Assembly: GCA_022793995.1 (NCBI GenBank)
Contig: JAAWDY010000060.1
Location: 1 to 64,000, forward strand
DNA length: 64,000 nt
Reading direction: 5' to 3'
From: Coprococcus sp.
GTDB lineage: Bacteria > Bacillota > Clostridia > Lachnospirales > Lachnospiraceae
Of this stretch, positions 1-9,579 are shown piece after piece. Position numbers and translations under genes: made by a program. The notes under the pieces were generated by a model. The model saw only the letters and a program-made list of their open reading frames with translations. It searched no databases and was not told the DNA's origin. Each line of letters begins with the position of its first letter. Within the stretch, counting starts at the first letter, position 1.

Positions 1-148
1 ACTACACCACTTACTACACCATTTGCTCATGAATTTGCGTAGATTTACATAGATTTGCGTGAGGTAAGGGCAAAATACAAAATTGAAGAAAAGTGCCAAG
101 AAGCCCGATATATCAAGGTTTAAAGGCTTATGAAAGGATATATTCAAG

Positions 149-616
149 ATGATAAAAATACTCTTTATCTGCCACGGCAATATCTGCCGTTCGCCGATGG
201 CTGAATTCATATTTAAAGACATGACGGCAAGGCAGGGTCTCGCGGATCAGTTCATCGTCGACTCAGCGGCGACCAGTTCTGAGGAGATCTGGAACGGCAT
301 CGGCAACCCGGTCTATCCTCCGGCAAGGGAGGAGCTTGCAAAGCACGGAATTAGCTGTAAAGGAAAGCGTGCGGTCCAGCTTCAAAAATCAGATTATGAT
401 AAATATGATTATCTGATCGGAATGGATACAATGAACATACGGAACATAGAACGTATGACCGGCCATAAAGGAGAGAAAATACATCTCCTCCTTGAATTTG
501 CAGGGCGGTACGATAGTGTGGCGGATCCATGGTATACCGGGAATTTTGTGCGTACCTACAGTGATGTCAAGGAGGGCTGTGGGGCGCTTTTAGAACATCT
601 TATGAAGACTTTATGA
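149..616 (+). CDS. Low-molecular-weight protein tyrosine phosphatase family
   Basis: N-terminal ILFICHGNICRSPMAE matches the C(X)5R P-loop; DPWY near the C-terminus. Confidence 0.93.
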   Translation: MIKILFICHGNICRSPMAEFIFKDMTARQGLADQFIVDSAATSSEEIWNGIGNPVYPPAREELAKHGISCKGKRAVQLQKSDYDKYDYLIGMDTMNIRNIERMTGHKGEKIHLLLEFAGRYDSVADPWYTGNFVRTYSDVKEGCGALLEHLMKTL

Positions 617-721
617 TCCTTTTAACTACCACAGCAGACTTTGACTGCTGCGGATGGTTATAGGACAGGGAAAGTCTTGCTGGTTTCCAGCATTTGCAAA
701 TAGACCGTAAATTTCATCAAT

Positions 722-1666
722 TTACAAATAAGGATAGAGCAGTACAAGGAGAGGGATCGTCAGAACGGATAGCAAGGTGGATAAGGAGATGGAATGGGCG
801 CATTCCGTCCCGTCAATCCCGGCATCTTCCGTCATCATGAGGACGATCGTGGCAGTGGGCATTGCAAGCATAACCATATAGGTCTGGCATAGATCTTCGG
901 AAATCGGGAGACGTTTCATCACGAAAGTCCCCACGACTGGAAGAAGGATTAGTTTACATATGCAGAACAGATAGCGTCTGATATTGGTAAACAGAACGGA
1001 AATATTTTCCTGAAGCCCCAAGGAGACGCCGATTACGATCAGAGAGAGTGGCGTCGTGGCATTTGCTAGATACTGTAGAGTATCGGCAACCGGGGAAGGA
1101 AGGCTCAGGTTTGAGAGAAAAATGAATAACGTGGCGGCGCAGGCGAGGGTCCCCATATTGAAAAGCGGTTTTAAGTCAGAGAGACGAAAAGCCGTTTTTT
1201 TGCTATCTTCTGTATGATGTAAAAGATACATTCCGTAGGTATAGACAAGAATGTTAAATTCAAGCATGTAAATTGCGACATAGATCAGTTTGTCACTGCC
1301 GAGAAGCGCCTTGACAACAGGAATGCCGATAAAACCCACATTTGCAAATATATATAGAAGTTCTGCCACATGGCGTTGCGCCAGGGTTTTTCCGGACAGC
1401 CGAGACAGAGGTTTGGCGATAATGATAAGGAAAAGATAAATACCGGCGGAGACAAGAAAGACGGTGAAAATAGAGTCGCGGGTGCCTTCCGCCGCATTTC
1501 CCAGGACGCTTGAGAAGATCATGGCAGGGTTAAATACATTAACAACCAGCCTGGATAGGCAGGCATTATTCTTTTTGTCGATCAGTCCAACTTTACAGCA
1601 GATAAAGCCGATAACAATCAATAAAAATATGATAAACATTTGGATTCCCGCAGTCATTACACTCAT
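722..1666 (-). CDS. AEC (auxin efflux carrier) family transporter
   Basis: About 10 hydrophobic segments; NVFNPAMIFSSV and ANVGFIGIPVVKALLG typical of AEC permeases. Confidence 0.88.
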   Translation of the reverse strand: MSVMTAGIQMFIIFLLIVIGFICCKVGLIDKKNNACLSRLVVNVFNPAMIFSSVLGNAAEGTRDSIFTVFLVSAGIYLFLIIIAKPLSRLSGKTLAQRHVAELLYIFANVGFIGIPVVKALLGSDKLIYVAIYMLEFNILVYTYGMYLLHHTEDSKKTAFRLSDLKPLFNMGTLACAATLFIFLSNLSLPSPVADTLQYLANATTPLSLIVIGVSLGLQENISVLFTNIRRYLFCICKLILLPVVGTFVMKRLPISEDLCQTYMVMLAMPTATIVLMMTEDAGIDGTECAHSISLSTLLSVLTIPLLVLLYPYL

Positions 1667-1965
1667 TTTTTCCTCCGTTTCTGTCTGCCTTACGGCGCGA
1701 CAAACCTATTTTATCAAATACTGGTATCACACTACCTTATTATACTAAAAAAAATGATCCGCACAAGAGTTTTACAAAAGAAATCTAAAAGATAAAGATG
1801 ATAAAGATAAAGAAAGCGAAGGAAAGAAAAAAGGTGGTATGAATTTTAAAAAGGGTGTGCTATGATGGTAATGGTATTTTGCCGCAGCAGCTATGCGGGA
1901 AGAAACGGCACTCGGAAAGCTGCCTACGGCTTGAGGTTGACATGGGGAAAAGGAGAGGTAAATCT

Positions 1966-2847
1966 ATGGAAAAAAAGGTCAATTTAAAAGAGTATGCTAC
2001 GTTGACTGTGGGGATGTTTTTTGTGTCGGCGTCAGTGTATTATGTTATGATGCCAGGAAAGTTTGTTGTGGGGAGTCTTTCAGGTCTTGTTATCGTAATG
2101 GCGAACTTTATACCGCTTAAGATTTCAACGATGACGCTGATTTTGAACATACTGCTTTTGATGGTCGGATTCATCTTTATTGGAAAAGAATTTGGGGCGA
2201 AGACAGTTATCACATCGTTGATGCTTCCTGTGTATCTGCGAATTTTTGAGGAGATAAGCCCGGAAGTGCCGATGCTCACCGATGAGTCTCTAATCAATGT
2301 GCTCTGTTTTGTTCTGATACTCAGCTTTGGACAAGCGATGCTGTTCAACGCGAACGCATCTTCCGGCGGCTTGGATATTGTGGCAAAACTCGTGAATAAG
2401 TATTTTCATATTGAAATCGGGAAGGGGCTAACGATTGTCGGGTTTGCAACAGCGATGACGTCCATTTTAGTCTACGACAGAAAAACATTGGTAGTCAGCC
2501 TTTTGGGGACATATATCGGCGGCGTGATTCTGGATCAGTTCATCGACGGTTTTCATATGAGAAAAAAAGTCTGTATCCTTTCAAAGAAATATCCGGAGAT
2601 CCAAAAATACATTGTCACGGAATTAAACCGGGGAGCGACATTATATGAAGCGTACGGCGGACTGGATAATGCGAAAAAGATGGAGATAGCGACGATCCTT
2701 GAAAAAAATGAATATGCGAAGCTCCTTGCGTTTATCCATGAAACGGATCCGTCGGCATTTGTGACCGTATCTACAGTCGGGGAAGTGATCGGCGAGTGGA
2801 ATGTGCATAAAAAGCAAAGGCTGAGACAAGAGCAGTCGAAACAATGA
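1966..2847 (+). CDS. YitT family membrane protein (DUF161/DUF2179)
   Basis: Multi-TM N-terminus plus C-terminal DUF2179-like domain (EIQKYIVTELNRGATLYEAYGG); start chosen after an AGGAGAGG-like RBS. Confidence 0.88.
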   Translation: MEKKVNLKEYATLTVGMFFVSASVYYVMMPGKFVVGSLSGLVIVMANFIPLKISTMTLILNILLLMVGFIFIGKEFGAKTVITSLMLPVYLRIFEEISPEVPMLTDESLINVLCFVLILSFGQAMLFNANASSGGLDIVAKLVNKYFHIEIGKGLTIVGFATAMTSILVYDRKTLVVSLLGTYIGGVILDQFIDGFHMRKKVCILSKKYPEIQKYIVTELNRGATLYEAYGGLDNAKKMEIATILEKNEYAKLLAFIHETDPSAFVTVSTVGEVIGEWNVHKKQRLRQEQSKQ

Positions 2848-2876
2848 TTAGAAACAACATGTATGGGGTGAATATT

Positions 2877-3296
2877 ATGCGTGAAACGATTTTACTGATT
2901 AATTTTCAGGACAAGACCAGGCAGCGCGAGTTCCAGATCATGGCGATAACTGTAGGGGTACGGAATGTTATTGTGAAAAAGGCAGATTATCTAAAGCCGA
3001 TCGGGGCGCTGGCCGGTATAAAAGACATGAAGAAGCTTCAGGCAGATACAGAAGAACAGGCCGAAGTTAAAGACGAGACAAAGGAACTGGAAAAAGAGAT
3101 GGTTGTATTTGCCGGACTTTCGGAAACACACCTGAACCAGATGCTTCATTTGATGAGAAAAAGCGGGATGGCGCCAGTTGACTATAAAGCGGTCCTAACA
3201 GAGACTAATAAAGACTGGACTGTGCCGGAGCTTTATGCAGAGCTTGCACGGGAGCATGAAGCTATGAAGGCCAAAACTGACAATATTACTATTTGA
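2877..3296 (+). CDS. DUF3783 domain-containing protein
   Basis: C-terminal FAGLSETHLNQMLHLMRKSGMAPVDYKAVLTETNKDWTVPELYAELAREHEAM is typical of DUF3783. Confidence 0.8.
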   Translation: MRETILLINFQDKTRQREFQIMAITVGVRNVIVKKADYLKPIGALAGIKDMKKLQADTEEQAEVKDETKELEKEMVVFAGLSETHLNQMLHLMRKSGMAPVDYKAVLTETNKDWTVPELYAELAREHEAMKAKTDNITI

Positions 3297-3345
3297 AATT
3301 ACACACAACCGTGATATAATGTGCACGAAGGCAGTGAGCAGTGCG

Positions 3346-3404
3346 AAAAAATCCAAATGGACTTTCGTCATGCTAGCATGTAAGAAAGACCATTTGGATT
3401 TTTT
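3346..3404. terminator. Perfect inverted repeat, bidirectional terminator-like
   Basis: AAAAAATCCAAATGG ... CCATTTGGATTTTTT, 15-bp arms. Confidence 0.7.
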
Positions 3405-3508
3405 CATAGGGCGAGAGCCCGTGAATGAGGAAGCCGAAGGGTTCCGAATTGCACTGCGGGCAAACAAGAGGAAACACAAAATGGTATACACACGAAGGAG
3501 GTTTTAAA

Positions 3509-5299
3509 ATGGGGATATCTGAGAGACTAGCAAGACTGCGTGCCGAGATGGAGAAAAGGGGAGTGGATATATATGTGGTCCCGACCGCGGATTTCCATCA
3601 GAGCGAATATGTTGGGGAACATTTTAAGGCAAGAGAATTTATTACCGGTTTTACGGGATCGGCAGGAACGGCTGTCATCACGATGGATGAGGCAAGATTA
3701 TGGACGGACGGAAGATATTTTGTGCAGGCTGCGCAGCAGCTTTCCGGTTCCGGAGTGGAGCTTATGAAGATGGGCGAGCCGGATGTGGCGACGCTGAAAG
3801 CGTATTTGACGGAAACGCTTGGACCTGGCAGGGTTCTGGGCTTTGACGGACGTGTCCTGGCGATGCGTGAAGGAAAAGAATATGAGGAGATTGCATCTTC
3901 AAAAGACGCAAAGATCGTATATGATTGTGATTTGATCGATACGATCTGGGAGGAGCGCCCGCCGCTTTCAAAGGAGCCGATATTTGCACTTGCATTGGAA
4001 TATACTGGGGAGACTGCGGCAGAGAAGCTTACCAGGATTAGAGGGAAAATGAAGGAATACGGCGCTTCCATGCATGTGCTCACCACCTTGGATGATATTT
4101 GCTGGACATTGAATATTCGGGGAAATGATGTGGCATACTTTCCTTTAGTACTTTCGTATGCGTTGATTTCGATGGACAGTATGGATCTCTTCATCGACGA
4201 GGAGAAGCTTAATGACGAGATCAAAGAAGAACTGAAAAAAGACGGCGTCATGTTCCACCCATATAATGACATTTATGAGGAAATCAAGAAAATCAGTGCA
4301 GAGCAGACGATTCTTCTTGACCCGTCCAAAGTAAATTATGCGCTTTACAATAATATTCCGGCAGGAATCCGTAAAGTGGAGAAACCAAATCCGGAGATCG
4401 CGTTCAAAGCGGTGAAAAATGCGGTTGAGATTAAGAACATCCGTCAGGCGCAGATCAAAGACAGCGTAGCGCATGTTCGTTTTATGAAATGGATTAAGGA
4501 GAATATTGGCAAGCTAGAGATGACAGAGCTTAGCGTGGCGGATAAGCTGGAGGAATTCCGTGTGGAGATGGGAAATTATTTGCGTCCGAGTTTTGCACCG
4601 ATTTCTTCTTTCGGAGAACACGCCGCGCTCCCGCACTATTCGCCCAGCCCGGAGTCGAACGCCATGCTGGAAAAGGGAAATGTGCTTCTGACGGACACGG
4701 GAGCAGGTTTTTACGAAGGCTCGACAGACATTACCAGGACCTATGCATTAGGTGAAATCCCACAGGAGATCAAGGATCATTTTACACTGGTTGCAATCAG
4801 CAATCTGCGCCTTGGCGTTGCAAAGTTCCTTTATGGCACGACGGGGATGACGCTTGACATGCTGGCAAGAAAACCGTTCTGGGACAGAAATCTGAATTTT
4901 AATCACGGGACCGGACATGGAGTGGGGTATCTGCTGAACATCCACGAAGGACCAGCTGATTTTCGCTGGCAGTATCGAGGAGGAGAGGTCTGCCCGATCG
5001 AAGAAGGCATGATTATAACGGACGAGCCGGGGATTTATATCGAAGGTTCTCATGGGATCCGCCTGGAAAATGAACTTCTTGCCTGCAAGGGGGAGAAGAA
5101 TGAATACGGGCAGTTCATGTATCTTGAGGCAATTACGTATATCCCATTTGATCTGGATGCGGTCAATCCGGAATTGATGACAGATGAAGACAAGAAGCTT
5201 CTGAATGAATACCACAAGAAAGTGTATGAAATCGTATCTCCGTATCTGACGGAAGAAGAAGCAAAATGGCTTGCACATTATACCAGGGAGATTGAATAA
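3509..5299 (+). CDS. Aminopeptidase P family protein (Xaa-Pro aminopeptidase, M24B)
   Basis: Metal-ligand motifs [57 protein letters not shown]; start after GGAGG. Confidence 0.95.
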   Translation: MGISERLARLRAEMEKRGVDIYVVPTADFHQSEYVGEHFKAREFITGFTGSAGTAVITMDEARLWTDGRYFVQAAQQLSGSGVELMKMGEPDVATLKAYLTETLGPGRVLGFDGRVLAMREGKEYEEIASSKDAKIVYDCDLIDTIWEERPPLSKEPIFALALEYTGETAAEKLTRIRGKMKEYGASMHVLTTLDDICWTLNIRGNDVAYFPLVLSYALISMDSMDLFIDEEKLNDEIKEELKKDGVMFHPYNDIYEEIKKISAEQTILLDPSKVNYALYNNIPAGIRKVEKPNPEIAFKAVKNAVEIKNIRQAQIKDSVAHVRFMKWIKENIGKLEMTELSVADKLEEFRVEMGNYLRPSFAPISSFGEHAALPHYSPSPESNAMLEKGNVLLTDTGAGFYEGSTDITRTYALGEIPQEIKDHFTLVAISNLRLGVAKFLYGTTGMTLDMLARKPFWDRNLNFNHGTGHGVGYLLNIHEGPADFRWQYRGGEVCPIEEGMIITDEPGIYIEGSHGIRLENELLACKGEKNEYGQFMYLEAITYIPFDLDAVNPELMTDEDKKLLNEYHKKVYEIVSPYLTEEEAKWLAHYTREIE

Positions 5300-5306
5300 G
5301 GAGGAA

Positions 5307-6560
5307 ATGAAAATGAGTATGATCGAAGAGATAATGAATTATATTAAAGAATGCGACGAAGAAGTCGGCGATGCCCTATTTCTTGAGCTGGGACGCCAAA
5401 GGAGAAATCTGGAATTGATTGCCTCTGAAAATATCGTAAGCCCGGCGGTGATGTTGGCGGTGGGTACGGTTCCGACCAATAAATATGCGGAAGGGTATCC
5501 AGGGAAGCGTTATTATGGCGGATGCGAAGACGTGGATGTCATGGAGAATCTTGCAATCGAAAGGGCGAAAAAGCTGTTTGGATGCGACCATGCATGCGTG
5601 CAGCCGCATTCTGGGGCAAATGCAAATAACGCGGTCTATCAGGCGTTTTTGAAGCCGGGGGATACGGTTATGGGGCTGAATCTGGCGCACGGAGGGCATC
5701 TGACGCATGGTTCTCCGGTCAACATGTCCGGGCTTCTGTATCATTTTGTTCCTTATAGTGTAAATGACGAAGGATTTCTGGATTACGATGTGATCCGCGA
5801 GCAGGCAAAAGAATGCCGGCCGAAGATGATCGTCGCGGGTGCGTCCGCTTATCCGAGAGAAATCCGTTTTGATCTATTTGCGGATATTGCAAAAGAAGTG
5901 GGAGCAATCCTGTTTGTCGATATGGCGCACATTGCCGGGCTGGTGGCAGCGGGGCTCCATCAGAGTCCAGTTCCGTATGCGGACGTGGTAACGACAACGA
6001 CGCATAAGACGTTGCGTGGTCCGAGGGGCGGCATTATCCTGTGCAAGGAGGAGCATGCAAAGGCGATCAATAAGGCGATTTTCCCGGGAACACAGGGAGG
6101 GCCTTTGATGCATGTCATCGCGGCAAAAGCAGTGTGCTTTGGCGAGGCACTGAAGCCGGAATTTAAAGAATACCAGAAACAGGTTGTAAAAAATGCGAAA
6201 GCGCTTGCGGACGCGATGATCGAAGAAGGTTTCAATCTCGTGAGCGGGGGAACGGACAACCATTTGATGCTTGTGGACCTGCAGAATATGGGAATTACAG
6301 GAAAAGAGTTACAGAACCGCCTCGATGAAGTTTATATTACGGTAAATAAAAATGCAGTTCCGAACGATCCGGCAAGCCCATTTGTTACCAGCGGAATCCG
6401 GATCGGGACTCCGGCTGTCACAACGAGAGGGCTGAAGGAGGAAGAGATGAAGACGATCGCAGGTTTGATTCGCCTGGCGATCACTGATTTCGACACCAAG
6501 GCAGACGAGATCCGCGGAGCAGTAAATGAAATCTGCAGGAAATATCCGTTGTATGAATAA
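5307..6560 (+). CDS. glyA: Serine hydroxymethyltransferase
   Basis: [44 protein letters not shown] (PLP lysine). Confidence 0.97.
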   Translation: MKMSMIEEIMNYIKECDEEVGDALFLELGRQRRNLELIASENIVSPAVMLAVGTVPTNKYAEGYPGKRYYGGCEDVDVMENLAIERAKKLFGCDHACVQPHSGANANNAVYQAFLKPGDTVMGLNLAHGGHLTHGSPVNMSGLLYHFVPYSVNDEGFLDYDVIREQAKECRPKMIVAGASAYPREIRFDLFADIAKEVGAILFVDMAHIAGLVAAGLHQSPVPYADVVTTTTHKTLRGPRGGIILCKEEHAKAINKAIFPGTQGGPLMHVIAAKAVCFGEALKPEFKEYQKQVVKNAKALADAMIEEGFNLVSGGTDNHLMLVDLQNMGITGKELQNRLDEVYITVNKNAVPNDPASPFVTSGIRIGTPAVTTRGLKEEEMKTIAGLIRLAITDFDTKADEIRGAVNEICRKYPLYE

Positions 6561-6628
6561 AGAGTGTTACAATGTGCGGTCGGTCAAGCCATGAATAGCA
6601 ATGAAAGAGTAGAAAAGGGATGTCACAG

Positions 6629-6662
6629 AAGGGAGAGCTATTGAAAAAGGCTCTTCCTTTTT
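6629..6662 (+). terminator. Rho-independent terminator after glyA
   Basis: AAGGGAGAGC...GCTCTTCCTT followed by T-run. Confidence 0.7.
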
Positions 6663-6882
6663 GGGGTGCGCCAAGCGGGCGCACGTTCTAACGTACGATA
6701 TCGTAATTGGTCCGGTTGCAAACGACCAAGCGATCAGGACAGTGAATAACTATTTGAAAGGGTATTTTCCAGAGGATATAGCTATTAGACTGCTTCTTCC
6801 GCAAAAGCTCAAAGATCAGTATGCTTTCAAGACAAATAAAGCTTTAACTATTCTGAAATTTATGAGGGTGAAAAAGTTATGA
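6661..6882 (+). pseudogene. DUF3990 domain protein, N-terminally truncated remnant
   Basis: YDIVIGPVANDQAIRTVNNYLKGYFPEDIAIRLLLPQKLKDQYAFKT matches the C-terminal part of DUF3990 proteins; starts directly after the glyA terminator. Confidence 0.7.
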
Positions 6883-7124
6883 AGCGTATAGAGCCTGAAA
6901 TTGTAGATTATTATAACAGTGAAGTTGTTCAAATGATTGCAGAAAAATATGGGTATGATGAAATGGATGCCCTTAGAACTTTTGTTATGTCCAAAACACA
7001 TGAAATGCTTGAAGATGAAGACTGCGGTCTGACCTCTTTGGGAGCCGGTGCAGTTTTTGAAATATGGGAAAGTGAAAAGGTGACGGGTGACCCAAGAAAC
7101 TCTATCTATATAAGAGGTGAATAA
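6879..7124 (+). CDS. Small protein of the DUF3990/DUF3791 locus
   Basis: Overlaps the preceding stop (ATGA-type coupling); position between DUF3990 and DUF3791 genes. Confidence 0.6.
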   Translation: MKRIEPEIVDYYNSEVVQMIAEKYGYDEMDALRTFVMSKTHEMLEDEDCGLTSLGAGAVFEIWESEKVTGDPRNSIYIRGE

Positions 7125-7125
7125 G

Positions 7126-7335
7126 ATGTCAGAGGAAATGAAATTCTTTATGTATTTGCTTGAATCTTATGCGGCATATAAAAACGAGAAAACAGGCGAT
7201 ACCCTGAAAGAATGGGATAAGCACGGTATTACGGAGACAATTTTTGATAATTATTGGGGGTATCATACTGAGCGGATAGAAAATGCTTTTGATGATATAG
7301 ACTGTTTAGTTACAACGGGAAGGCATGCGTGGTAG
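7126..7335 (+). CDS. DUF3791 domain-containing protein
   Basis: MSEEMKFFMYLLESYAAYKN...YHTERIENAFDDIDCL is typical of DUF3791. Confidence 0.75.
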   Translation: MSEEMKFFMYLLESYAAYKNEKTGDTLKEWDKHGITETIFDNYWGYHTERIENAFDDIDCLVTTGRHAW

Positions 7336-7384
7336 GGTGATGTCAACTACCCATTTGCACATACTTACAGAGAGGAGAAAGGCG

Positions 7385-7868
7385 ATGGTATTTAGACAAG
7401 AGTCCGATTTTGAAAACGCTTTGATTGAGGTCTTATGCAACAAGGGATGGGAGAAAGAAGTGATTAAATACCCGACAGAAAAAGATCTGATCGAAAATTG
7501 GGCGGATAGTCTTTTTGATAATAACAGGGGAATTGACCGGTTAAATGATTATCGTCTGGCAGAAGGGGAAATGCGACAGATTCTCGAACAGATTGCCGAT
7601 TTGAGGATGCCGCTTAAACTAAATGGATTCATCAATGGGAAAACTGTATCCATAACCCGTGATAATCCGGAGGATACGTCGCATTTTGGCAAATAACGGC
7701 AGATTCTACGCCATTTTCGCAACGAGCAGTATTCCGGAGGCGATAGAGTATTATAGACAGATCAAAATTTCGATTCCGGAAATGAAAGCCACTTGTCTTT
7801 TTGACCCGAATATTGACAATGACGGAGGGGCAGTGTTCAAGATCTTCTGTCAGGAAAATCCAAATTGA
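7385..7868 (+). pseudogene. Type I restriction endonuclease HsdR, internally deleted and frameshifted remnant
   Basis: Frame 2: SDFENALIEVLCNKGWEKEVIKYPTEKDLIENWADSLFDNNRGIDRLNDYRLAEGEMRQI (HsdR N-term); then frame 3: FYAIFATSSIPEAIEYYR...CLFDPNIDNDGGAVFK (HsdR interior). Confidence 0.82.
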
Positions 7869-7934
7869 CCTAAAATACTAAAATAGCATATGGATGGCTT
7901 GCGCTGATTCAAGGGGAGGGGGAGCGTCGGATTC

Positions 7935-8819
7935 CTATCTACGCTCCCAGCGTCCGCTTGCTCCGCAGGGAAGGACAAGCCCGTTCGAGGAGACGGGAAG
8001 GCCGATTTCCTGGGAGTCGACCTGTCCCTTAAAAGAGCGCAGTTCAGTCGCCAGCATATAGGTCAGCACAGCCGGCGCAAGTCCGGTGGTATACGAGTTT
8101 AAGAGGAAAAAGAGCGGTTCATCCGACAAAAGTTTTGCGCAGAGCTGAATGAGAGGATGGATCGCTTCTTCTATTTTCCAGATTTCCCCTTTCGGTCCGC
8201 GTCCATAGGAAGGCGGATCCATAATGATAGCGTCATAGTGGTTCTGGCGGCGTATTTCCCGTTCTACGAATTTTACACAGTCGTCCACGAGCCAGCGGAT
8301 CGGCGCGTCCGCAAGATTCGATGCGGCGGCGTTTTCCTTAGCCCATGTAACCATGCCTTTGGACGCGTCCACATGGGTGACCTGCGCCCCGGCCTGTGCA
8401 GCGGCCAAAGTGGCTCCTCCGGTATAAGCGAACAGGTTCAGCACTTTGACAGGACGTCCGGCGCTGCGGATTTTCTCGGAAAACCAGTCCCAGTTCACAG
8501 ACTGTTCCGGGAATAACCCGGTATGTTTAAAACTGAAAGGCTTCAAATGGAAGGTGAGGCCATTATAATGAATGTCCCACTGCTTTGGCAGATCAAAGAA
8601 TTCCCATTCTCCGCCGCCTTTTTTGCTGCGATGGTAATGGGCGTTCGGACGCTTCCAGCCGTCATGACTTTTGGGCGTATTCCAGATGACCTGAGGATCC
8701 GGCCGGATGAGAAGATACGTTCCCCACCTTTCCAGTTTTTCACCATTAGAAGAGTCGATTACCTCATAATCTTTCCAGCCGTCTGCAATCCACATCACGT
8801 TTCGTCCTTTCTTTTTCAT
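7935..8819 (-). CDS. Class I SAM-dependent rRNA methyltransferase (RlmI-like)
   Basis: VLNLFAYTGGATLAAAQAGAQVTHVDASKGMVTWAKEN and DAIIMDPPSYGRGPKGEIWKIEE. Confidence 0.9.
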   Translation of the reverse strand: MKKKGRNVMWIADGWKDYEVIDSSNGEKLERWGTYLLIRPDPQVIWNTPKSHDGWKRPNAHYHRSKKGGGEWEFFDLPKQWDIHYNGLTFHLKPFSFKHTGLFPEQSVNWDWFSEKIRSAGRPVKVLNLFAYTGGATLAAAQAGAQVTHVDASKGMVTWAKENAAASNLADAPIRWLVDDCVKFVEREIRRQNHYDAIIMDPPSYGRGPKGEIWKIEEAIHPLIQLCAKLLSDEPLFFLLNSYTTGLAPAVLTYMLATELRSFKGQVDSQEIGLPVSSNGLVLPCGASGRWERR

Positions 8820-8884
8820 GTTTCTCTGAATCTGTTTTTTTCATTATATAAAAAATAATTGCATTTTACAAGGAAATAAAAAAA

Positions 8885-8905
8885 GCCGATACGAGAAGTA
8901 TCGGC
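8885..8905 (-). terminator. Terminator-like hairpin read on the minus strand
   Basis: Minus strand GCCGATAC ttctc GTATCGGC TTTTTTT. Confidence 0.75.
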
Positions 8906-9116
8906 AAAGTAGAGAGAAAATATATATGAAAGGCATTGCGCCTGAACATTTAGTCGGACATCCTGACAACTGTACAGAGTAGAGATCGTATATAGCCGCC
9001 GGCGTCCTTTCGTTTAATATGTATATTACTATAATAGATAAATATGGAGAGAGTGTGACCGTCTGCTTAAGAAATATTGAATAATCTTAAAAACTTCTAA
9101 AAACAAAATAAATGGA

Positions 9117-9145
9117 TTGACATATATCGATAATCTATATATAAT
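9117..9145 (+). promoter_or_regulatory. Sigma-A promoter of the padR operon
   Basis: TTGACA-N17-TATAAT, spacer contains TATATCGATAATCTATA. Confidence 0.85.
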
Positions 9146-9154
9146 CAACACATA

Positions 9155-9179
9155 ATATATATCGATTATCGATATATAT
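9155..9179. promoter_or_regulatory. Candidate PadR operator palindrome
   Basis: ATATATATCGAT t ATCGATATATAT, perfect 12-bp arms; flanking related half sites at about 9122-9135 and 9181-9194. Confidence 0.7.
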
Positions 9180-9234
9180 TGGTTATCGATATGGCTTTGA
9201 AACTACGATGTAAAGACAGAGAGGAGTTGAAAAA

Positions 9235-9579
9235 ATGGCGGTGGATAAGAGTTTAGTCTCTGGGAGTACGACGATGCTTGTTCTGCGGCTTCTGGAAGAG
9301 AAGGATATGTATGGTTATGAGATGATTGAGACCTTGCGGAGCAGATCGGACAATGTGTTCGAGCTAAAGGCAGGCACATTGTACCCACTCCTTCATTCCA
9401 TGGCGGAGAAGGAATGGATCCAGGTCTATGAGCAGGAAGCAGGGGGTAAGATGCGGAAATACTATCATCTTACCCGGGGCGGAAAGAAGCAGCTTGCAGT
9501 GAAAAAAGCAGAGTGGGACACATATGCTTCCGCAGTGGCCGGCGTGATGGGAGGGGGAGTGTGTTATGGACCGGCATAA
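9235..9579 (+). CDS. PadR family transcriptional regulator
   Basis: TTMLVLRLLEEKDMYGYEMIETLRSRSDNVFELKAGTLYPLLHSMAEKEWIQ. Confidence 0.95.
   Translation: MAVDKSLVSGSTTMLVLRLLEEKDMYGYEMIETLRSRSDNVFELKAGTLYPLLHSMAEKEWIQVYEQEAGGKMRKYYHLTRGGKKQLAVKKAEWDTYASAVAGVMGGGVCYGPA

Noticed and set aside
7385-7868. Functional type I restriction-modification system
   Set aside because: Only two small HsdR fragments in different frames; no HsdM or HsdS.
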